A stretch of DNA of 44,981 nucleotides from contig JARLGP010000080.1 of NCBI GenBank assembly GCA_031292735.1, positions 1-44,981 of the forward strand, in the 5' to 3' direction. The translations under genes were made by a program, and so were the position numbers. The notes under the pieces were generated by a model. It was not told the DNA's origin, did not search any database, and saw only the letters and a program-made list of their open reading frames with translations. Source of the stretch: Holophaga sp. (GTDB taxonomy: Bacteria > Acidobacteriota > Holophagae > Holophagales > Holophagaceae). Of this stretch, positions 40,075-44,981 are shown one piece after another (the stretch's first letter is position 1; each line of letters begins with the position of its first letter).

Positions 40075-40836
40075 ATGCCTGAACAGCTTTTGGATTTTAC
40101 CGGCAAGGTCGTCCTCGTCACCGGTGGCGGGTCGGGCATCGGGCAGGCTACAGCCCTCGCCTTCGCCCGGCAAGGCGCCAAGGTGGTCGTCGCTGGAAGG
40201 TCCAACGCGGATGAAACCCTGGACCGGATCAAGAAGGCGGGGGGAGAGGCTGTTTTCGTGCGGACGGACGTCAGCTCCAGCGCCGAGGTCCAGAACCTGG
40301 TCAAGAAAGCTGTCGCGACCTACGGCCGGCTTGACATCGCCTTCAACAATGCCGGGCTGCCGCCGATCCAGGTCGATCTGGCCGAATCCACCGAGGAGGA
40401 CTTCGACCGGGTCATCGGCACCGACCTCAAGGGCGTCTACCTCTGCATGAAATATGAAATTCCGGAGATGCTCAAGGCGGGTCAGGGCTCGATCATCAAC
40501 TGCGGTTCGGTGGCAAGTCTGGTGGCCGACCCGCGGATGTCATCCTACGTGGCGGCCAAGCACGGCGTAGCCGGGTTGACCAAGGCCGCAGCGATCGAGT
40601 ACGCCAGGCGCGACATCCGGGTCAACTGCATCGGCCCGGCCTTCACGGAATCCAAGATGACCCAGGACTGGCTGGCCGACCCGAAAATGACCGAACTGGT
40701 CAAGTCGTTCAACGCAGCCAACCGGATCGCTTCTTCGGCTGAGATCGCCGGCATCGTCCTGTTCCTGGCCTCTCCCATGGCCTCCTTCATCACCGGGACG
40801 GTCATCCCGGTCGATGCCGGCCAGAGCGCCCACTAG
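40075..40836 (+). CDS. Classical SDR, first gene of the ETF-linked operon
   Basis: A 253-residue NAD(P)-dependent SDR. Cofactor loop VTGGGSGIGQATALAF, then FNNAGLPP, catalytic Ser in NCGSVASL and Tyr/Lys in SSYVAAKHG, and the C-terminal PVDAGQSAH. It resembles 3-oxoacyl/hydroxysteroid/alcohol dehydrogenases of the FabG-like group. AAGGAG precedes the ATG of MPEQLLDF. It is followed 71 bp later by etfB. It probably interconverts an alcohol and ketone in the same pathway as the flavoprotein. Confidence 0.9.
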   Translation: MPEQLLDFTGKVVLVTGGGSGIGQATALAFARQGAKVVVAGRSNADETLDRIKKAGGEAVFVRTDVSSSAEVQNLVKKAVATYGRLDIAFNNAGLPPIQVDLAESTEEDFDRVIGTDLKGVYLCMKYEIPEMLKAGQGSIINCGSVASLVADPRMSSYVAAKHGVAGLTKAAAIEYARRDIRVNCIGPAFTESKMTQDWLADPKMTELVKSFNAANRIASSAEIAGIVLFLASPMASFITGTVIPVDAGQSAH

Positions 40837-40907
40837 GCTGCCCACCGGCGACACCGGCCACGGCTGCATCCGTGGCCGGTGCACGCCTTTCCAGAGGAAC
40901 GACGCGG

Positions 40908-41639
40908 ATGAAGACGATTGTCATTTTCAAGTGGGCCAGGAGCCCCCAGGATGCCCGGGTGGATGCGGACGGTGCCATGGATTGGAGCGGCGCCAGGCTA
41001 TCGCCCAACGACGATGACCCGGCAGCCATGGCGTTGGCCAGGGATTTGACTGCCGGCGGAGAGGTTGTCGGCCTGACCCTGCGCGACGGCGACCTGGCCT
41101 GGGCTGCGGCCCGTGGCGCAGCCAGGACGGTGGTGGTGACTGACGCCGGCCAGGAAGCAGACAGTGGCGCCACGGGCGCCGTGCTGGCCGCCGGGGTGCG
41201 CCGGATCGGCGATCCTGACCTGGTGCTGATCGGGGACTCCGCCTGGGACTATGGGGTCGTGTCGGCTCTGGCCGGTCAACTGGGTTGGCCAGCCCTGGCC
41301 AATGTGACGTCGGCGGTTCGGGAAGCCGGCAAGCTGCGGGTGACCCGCAAGCTCGGAGCCGTGACCCAGGTGGTGGAGGTGACCGGACCCGCCGTGCTGG
41401 CGGTGGCTGCCAACCGGGCCGAGCAGCATCTGCCGGGGATGAAGGAAGTGCTTGCCGCCCGCAGGAAGCCCCTGGAAAAGCTCACCACCGCCGAACTCGG
41501 CACGAACACCGCGGACAGGGTGCGCTCACGGGGAACCCGGTTCCCGGACACGGCAGCGGCGAAGCTGTTCGACGGCGCCGATCCCGACGCGGCGGTGGCC
41601 CAGGTGGTGGCGGCACTGCGAACGGACGGTGTGCTGTGA
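40908..41639 (+). CDS. etfB: Electron transfer flavoprotein beta subunit (FixA type)
   Basis: A 243-residue ETF beta subunit: KTIVIFKWARSPQDARV at the start, then LSPNDDDPAAMALARDL (normally NP.D..A.E.A), and WDYGVVSALAGQLGWPALANV followed by AEQHLPGMKEVLAARRKPLEKL, the loop typical of EtfB. The protein pairs with EtfA to carry electrons from dehydrogenases to a quinone oxidoreductase. GAGG stands about 10 bases before the ATG. It diverges from housekeeping EtfB in several conserved spots (WARSPQD), suggesting the specialised FixA branch. The etfA start lies 55 bp downstream. Confidence 0.85.
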   Translation: MKTIVIFKWARSPQDARVDADGAMDWSGARLSPNDDDPAAMALARDLTAGGEVVGLTLRDGDLAWAAARGAARTVVVTDAGQEADSGATGAVLAAGVRRIGDPDLVLIGDSAWDYGVVSALAGQLGWPALANVTSAVREAGKLRVTRKLGAVTQVVEVTGPAVLAVAANRAEQHLPGMKEVLAARRKPLEKLTTAELGTNTADRVRSRGTRFPDTAAAKLFDGADPDAAVAQVVAALRTDGVL

Positions 41640-41694
41640 GTGCGCGCCCGGCCGCAGTCGCCGGATCGACGACAACAACGGGAGGGGGATACCG

Positions 41695-42618
41695 GTGAAC
41701 ATGGACAGTTGGATCATCATGACCGACCAGGGGCGCGCCGGTGGCCTGCTGGCCGCCGCCCGGAAGCTGGGCGGGCGGGTCACGGCCGTTGTGGTCGGGC
41801 CGCGCAGCCTGGCCGACACCCTCGCCGCCGCGGGTCCGGATCGTCTGCTCTGGTTCGCCTGCGGCGACGAGGCGCCCGCCGAGGCCTTCGCGGCCCAGGT
41901 GGCCGAGGCGGTGCGGGTGGCGGCGCCCCGGGTCGTGCTCGCCTCGGACGCGCCCTCGGCCCGTATCCTGCTGGGTGCTGCTGCCGCCCGCTTGGGCGCT
42001 GTTGTGCTCAGCCCGGTGAGGGACCTGGCCCTGGACGGCTCGACGCTCCTGGCCAGCCGTCCCGCCGCAGAAGGCCGGGTGGTGGAGACCCTGGAAGTGA
42101 CGGAGGCTCTGGCCGGCATCTTTGACGGGGAGGACCTTCCCACAGCAGCGTCCGTGCCCACGCCGGTCGAGCCGGCCCCAGCGGTCCGTCCGGATCCCGC
42201 GCTGCGGGTTTTGGCAACCCAGTCCGCCGGCGCCGACAGCGCCGGATTGCTGACCGCCGCGCGGGTGGTGAGCGCCGGCCTGGGCATCGCGGCCAAGGCC
42301 GACCTCCGGTTGGTGGAGGATCTGGCCGCCGCCCTCGGGGCGGAAATGGCCTGTTCCCTTCCGGTGTGCGACGACATGCGCTGGTTCGGCGCCACCCGGG
42401 TGGTCGGCTCCTCGCACAATCAGATCGCCCCCGACCTCTACATTGCCGTGGGGATATCCGGCCAGCCCCAGCACCTGTCCGGAGTGCGCGACGCCAAGGT
42501 GGTGCTCGCCATCAACAGCGACCCCGAGGCCAGGATCTTCAAGCACTGCCAATACGGCATTCTCGGCGATCTGTACAAGATCGTGCCGGCGCTCACCGCA
42601 GCGCTCCGCAACGCATGA
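41695..42618 (+). CDS. etfA: Electron transfer flavoprotein alpha subunit (FixB type)
   Basis: A 307-residue ETF alpha subunit. The C-terminal FAD domain has the family signature APDLYIAVGISGQPQHLSGV, followed by AINSDPEARIFKHCQYGILGDL. The usual GASRxxVD segment reads ACSLPVCDD, as in the FixB/YdiR side of the family rather than the housekeeping EtfA. The start is a GTG with GGAGGGGG about 6 bases upstream; an ATG two codons later is also possible. Together with etfB and the fixC-like gene it forms a likely electron path to quinone. Confidence 0.88.
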   Translation: MNMDSWIIMTDQGRAGGLLAAARKLGGRVTAVVVGPRSLADTLAAAGPDRLLWFACGDEAPAEAFAAQVAEAVRVAAPRVVLASDAPSARILLGAAAARLGAVVLSPVRDLALDGSTLLASRPAAEGRVVETLEVTEALAGIFDGEDLPTAASVPTPVEPAPAVRPDPALRVLATQSAGADSAGLLTAARVVSAGLGIAAKADLRLVEDLAAALGAEMACSLPVCDDMRWFGATRVVGSSHNQIAPDLYIAVGISGQPQHLSGVRDAKVVLAINSDPEARIFKHCQYGILGDLYKIVPALTAALRNA

Positions 42619-42659
42619 CCGCTCCAGAGCAATCAACTCATCCCACGGGAGGAAATACG

Positions 42660-44150
42660 ATGTCCAAGCAAATGGAACTGGCGGATGCCGAGTACGACCT
42701 CGTCATCATCGGCGGCGGCGGCTCCGGCAAGTCCGCGGCGCTCACGGCTGCGCAGGCCGGGCTCAACGTGGCGATCCTGGAGAAGCTGCCGGAAACCGGC
42801 GGCACCTCCTGCTTCGCCGAGGGCACCGCCGCCTTCGAATCCAGTGAGCAGAAGGCGCGCCGTTCCCCATCCGACCCCACCCGGCACTTTCCCACGCGGG
42901 CCGAGGGCTACCGCTGTTTCATGGACTCCAGCCATGAACGGGCCAACCCGGACGTCGTCCGGATGTTCGTGAACAACTCGGCCGAAACCATTGATGTAAT
43001 GAAGTCGCTGGGTGTCGTATACACCGACGTTGACATCTACGCCTACGATCAGCCCAATGAACTGGTCACTTTCCACCGTCCAGATGGGCTGGGCGCGCGG
43101 GTCCAGGAACTCCTTCTGAGGGCCTGCGTCAATGCCGGCGTGGACATCTTCACGGCCACCCCGGCCAGGGAGATCGCCATGAAGGATGGAGCCGTGGCCG
43201 GCGTCCTGGCCACCGACTCGGACGGCAACACCATGCACATCGCCTGCAAGGCGGTGATCCTGGCCAGCGGCGGCTACGCCAACAGCCCAGAGGTGCGCAA
43301 GCAGTACTCCTGGCTCTCCCGCACCACGGACTACATGTACACCCCGGTTCCGACCCAGAACACCGGTGACGGCCTGAAAATGGCGATCGCGGCTGGCGGC
43401 GATCTGGAGAATATCGGAGCATTGATGATCGGTCCAGGCGCCCCGGGCAAGACGATGAACTCCCATGTGGGCGGCGCCGGGGCCCAGCCCGTGCTGTGGG
43501 TCAACAAGGACGCACAGCGGTTCATCGGCGAGGATGTCGCGCTGAGCTTCGCCAAGGTGGGCTGTGCGTTTGCCAAACAGCCTGAAGGCAAGGTCTTTGC
43601 GATCTTCGATGGTGAACAGGTGCGCCATCTGGTGGAGGAAGGTTCGGACATCGGCCTGGGCGATTTCATTCCGTACCACGGGAAGCTGAACCACCTGGAA
43701 GCCGAGTTGGCCCAGGATGTGGCCGATGGCACCGCGTGGCGGGCGGAGACCATCCAGGGTCTGGCCAAGCTGATCAGCCTTGATCCCGAAGCCCTGGCCC
43801 GCACGGTGACCGAATACAATGCCGCCTGCGACAGCGGTTCCGATCCCCTGTTCTTCAAGCCCGCCCAGTATCTGAGGCCGGTTCGCACGGCCCCGTTCCA
43901 TGCGGTCCGGATGGCGCCGACCCTGCTCGTTTCGGATGGAGGCATCCGGGTCAACGGCAACCTGCAGGTGACGGACCGGGACTACAAACCCATCCCGGGC
44001 CTGTACGCGGTAGGCAACGACGCCAGCGGGCTGTATGGGGACTCCTACAACCTGGACGTGCCGGGCTGCGCCAACAGCTTCGCCCACACCTCGGGCCGGG
44101 TGGCGGCAAGGCACGCCATTCAGTCGATCCAGGATCAGCAGACCGTCTGA
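42660..44150 (+). CDS. FAD-dependent fumarate-reductase/ketosteroid-dehydrogenase-like flavoprotein
   Basis: A 496-residue member of the FAD-binding domain 2 family (fumarate reductase flavoprotein, urocanate reductase, 3-ketosteroid dehydrogenase). The dinucleotide loop is IIGGGGSGKSAALTAAQAG, the adenine-ribose Glu in AILEK, LETGGTS-like loop ETGGTSCFAEG, and the C-terminal FAD site NLDVPGCANSFAHTSGR. There is no haem motif or signal peptide, so the enzyme is cytoplasmic. It probably desaturates or reduces a C=C bond next to a carbonyl, with electrons passed through the adjacent ETF. Which compound is unknown. GGAGG precedes the ATG. Confidence 0.85.
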   Translation: MSKQMELADAEYDLVIIGGGGSGKSAALTAAQAGLNVAILEKLPETGGTSCFAEGTAAFESSEQKARRSPSDPTRHFPTRAEGYRCFMDSSHERANPDVVRMFVNNSAETIDVMKSLGVVYTDVDIYAYDQPNELVTFHRPDGLGARVQELLLRACVNAGVDIFTATPAREIAMKDGAVAGVLATDSDGNTMHIACKAVILASGGYANSPEVRKQYSWLSRTTDYMYTPVPTQNTGDGLKMAIAAGGDLENIGALMIGPGAPGKTMNSHVGGAGAQPVLWVNKDAQRFIGEDVALSFAKVGCAFAKQPEGKVFAIFDGEQVRHLVEEGSDIGLGDFIPYHGKLNHLEAELAQDVADGTAWRAETIQGLAKLISLDPEALARTVTEYNAACDSGSDPLFFKPAQYLRPVRTAPFHAVRMAPTLLVSDGGIRVNGNLQVTDRDYKPIPGLYAVGNDASGLYGDSYNLDVPGCANSFAHTSGRVAARHAIQSIQDQQTV

Positions 44151-44226
44151 CCCGATCCGGCCGGCTCCAGCCAGCCCTTGGCATGGGCGCCAGGATCATC
44201 CAACACCAGGAAAGAGGTGCCAGGAC

Positions 44227-44981
44227 ATGAATGAAGCAGGTGCATCCTCGAACGTTGACTTTGATGTCATCGTGGTCGGGGCCGGGGTGGCCGGCTGTGT
44301 CACGGCCTACCAGTTGGCGGCCAAGGGGCATTCGGTGCTGCTGGCCGAGCGGGGCCCGAAGCCCGGCAGCAAGAACCTGTCGGGCGGGGTCTTCTACTGC
44401 CGGGTGATGGAGGAGGTGTTTCCCGGGTTCGTGACCGAAGCGCCCATCGAGCGCCGGATCACCCGCAACTGCCTGAGCTTCCTCTCTCCGACCGCGTTCG
44501 TGAACGTGGACTACCAGGACGAGCGGCTGGCCCAGCCGGTCACCGCGGTGACCGTGCTTCGGGCCAGGCTCGACGAATGGCTGGGGAACAAGTGCGAGGA
44601 AGCCGGGGTGACGCTGATGCCGGGCGTGAAAGTGGACGCCCTGCTCCGGGACGGCGGGCGGATCACCGGCATCCGCGCCGGGGACGACGAACTGCGCGCC
44701 CATGTGGTGGTCGCCGCCGACGGCGTGAACTCGTTCCTATGCAAGGAGGCCGGCATCCGCTCCGAAGAACCCGCCAGGCACCTGGCCGTGGGCGTGAAGT
44801 CGGTGATCCGGCTGCCCCGGGCGGTGCTCGAGGAACGCTTCCATCTGACCGGGGACGAAGGCGCCGCCTACGCCGTGGTGGGCGACTGCACCCATGGGGT
44901 CGGCGGCGGCGGATTCATGTATACCAACCTCGATTCCATCTCCATCGGGGTGGTGCTCCGGCTCGACGACCTGGTGGCGCG
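44227..44981 (+). CDS. fixC: FixC-like ETF:quinone oxidoreductase, N-terminal part
   Basis: The frame is open to the end of the window (251 complete codons). It starts with FAD loop VIVVGAGVAGCVTAYQL and AERGPKPGSKNLSGGVFY, the GG-x-Y block typical of FixC/ETF-QO flavoproteins, followed by PIERRITRNCLSFLSP. In the family, FixC accepts electrons from FixAB (ETF) and, with the FixX ferredoxin, passes them to quinone or to a low-potential acceptor. A fixX gene would be expected just beyond the window. GAGGT lies about 9 bases before the ATG. Confidence 0.88.
   Translation, partial: MNEAGASSNVDFDVIVVGAGVAGCVTAYQLAAKGHSVLLAERGPKPGSKNLSGGVFYCRVMEEVFPGFVTEAPIERRITRNCLSFLSPTAFVNVDYQDERLAQPVTAVTVLRARLDEWLGNKCEEAGVTLMPGVKVDALLRDGGRITGIRAGDDELRAHVVVAADGVNSFLCKEAGIRSEEPARHLAVGVKSVIRLPRAVLEERFHLTGDEGAAYAVVGDCTHGVGGGGFMYTNLDSISIGVVLRLDDLVA

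Noticed and set aside
41482..44114. Long minus-strand frames opposite the ETF and flavoprotein genes
   Set aside because: No family features; shadows of plus-strand genes with clear motifs.
1..44981. CRISPR array or cas genes
   Set aside because: No regularly spaced repeats and no Cas-like proteins are visible.

Overview
This is a GC-rich bacterial chromosomal window. The gene content (rplM-rpsI followed by rpsB-tsf, an EF-P with Asn at the modified-lysine position, bacteriohemerythrins, a reduced aryl-polyene-like cluster) would fit a Gram-negative member of the Acidobacteriota such as Geothrix/Holophaga. That placement is inference from memory and was not tested by any search. A TonB-dependent receptor, LolA-like protein and lipoprotein show that the cell has an outer membrane.

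Layout. 1-11.8 kb is mostly core: the end of a GltD-type glutamate synthase subunit, a hemerythrin-domain protein, a Crp/Fnr regulator with its own palindrome, efp, tRNA-Val(CAC), a TonB-dependent receptor, an aspartate/aromatic aminotransferase, a gamma-carbonic anhydrase, a PseG/SpsG-like protein, rplM-rpsI, rpsB, tsf, fabD and a small alpha/beta hydrolase. 11.8-13.4 kb holds an SDR and its TetR regulator with matching operator-like sites. 13.6-19.2 kb holds an MgtC/DUF4010 membrane protein, a Lys-rich exported peptide, and a lower-GC block of LysR, class V aminotransferase and dicarboxylate/acidic amino-acid symporter. pta follows.

20.2-25.8 kb, minus strand, carries a compact aryl-polyene-like set: chain-length-factor-like ketosynthase, acyl carrier protein, MIO aromatic ammonia-lyase, LolA-like protein, DUF3261 lipoprotein and beta-ketoacyl synthase. 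One plus-strand gene sits inside it and looks like a TetR-family protein without its DNA-binding helices, next to a strong palindrome. 25.8-29.3 kb holds exonuclease I, bacteriohemerythrin, an exported protein of unknown function and a DnaQ-like exonuclease.

29.4-35.1 kb is accessory DNA beginning just after tRNA-Thr(TGT): a decayed IS1634-type element with a DUF6788 gene, a flavin reductase/SDR/AraC cassette, a thiH 3' fragment and an internally deleted IS66-type element with hairpin ends. 35.2-38 kb holds a small ORF, an exported Ntn-hydrolase (choloylglycine-hydrolase family), a 59-residue HTH protein, and an Rrf2 regulator paired with a split-barrel flavin/PLP protein.

38.1-45 kb is the most unusual part. 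A Fic-fold protein whose catalytic signature has been replaced, but which keeps a C-terminal winged helix, diverges across an AT-rich 507-bp gap from a plus-strand operon: SDR, EtfB, EtfA (FixA/FixB type), a fumarate-reductase-like flavoprotein and a FixC-like ETF:quinone oxidoreductase that runs off the window. The arrangement suggests a substrate oxidation or reduction route wired to the quinone pool through an ETF, possibly controlled by the pseudo-Fic protein. Substrate and regulation are inferred, not shown.
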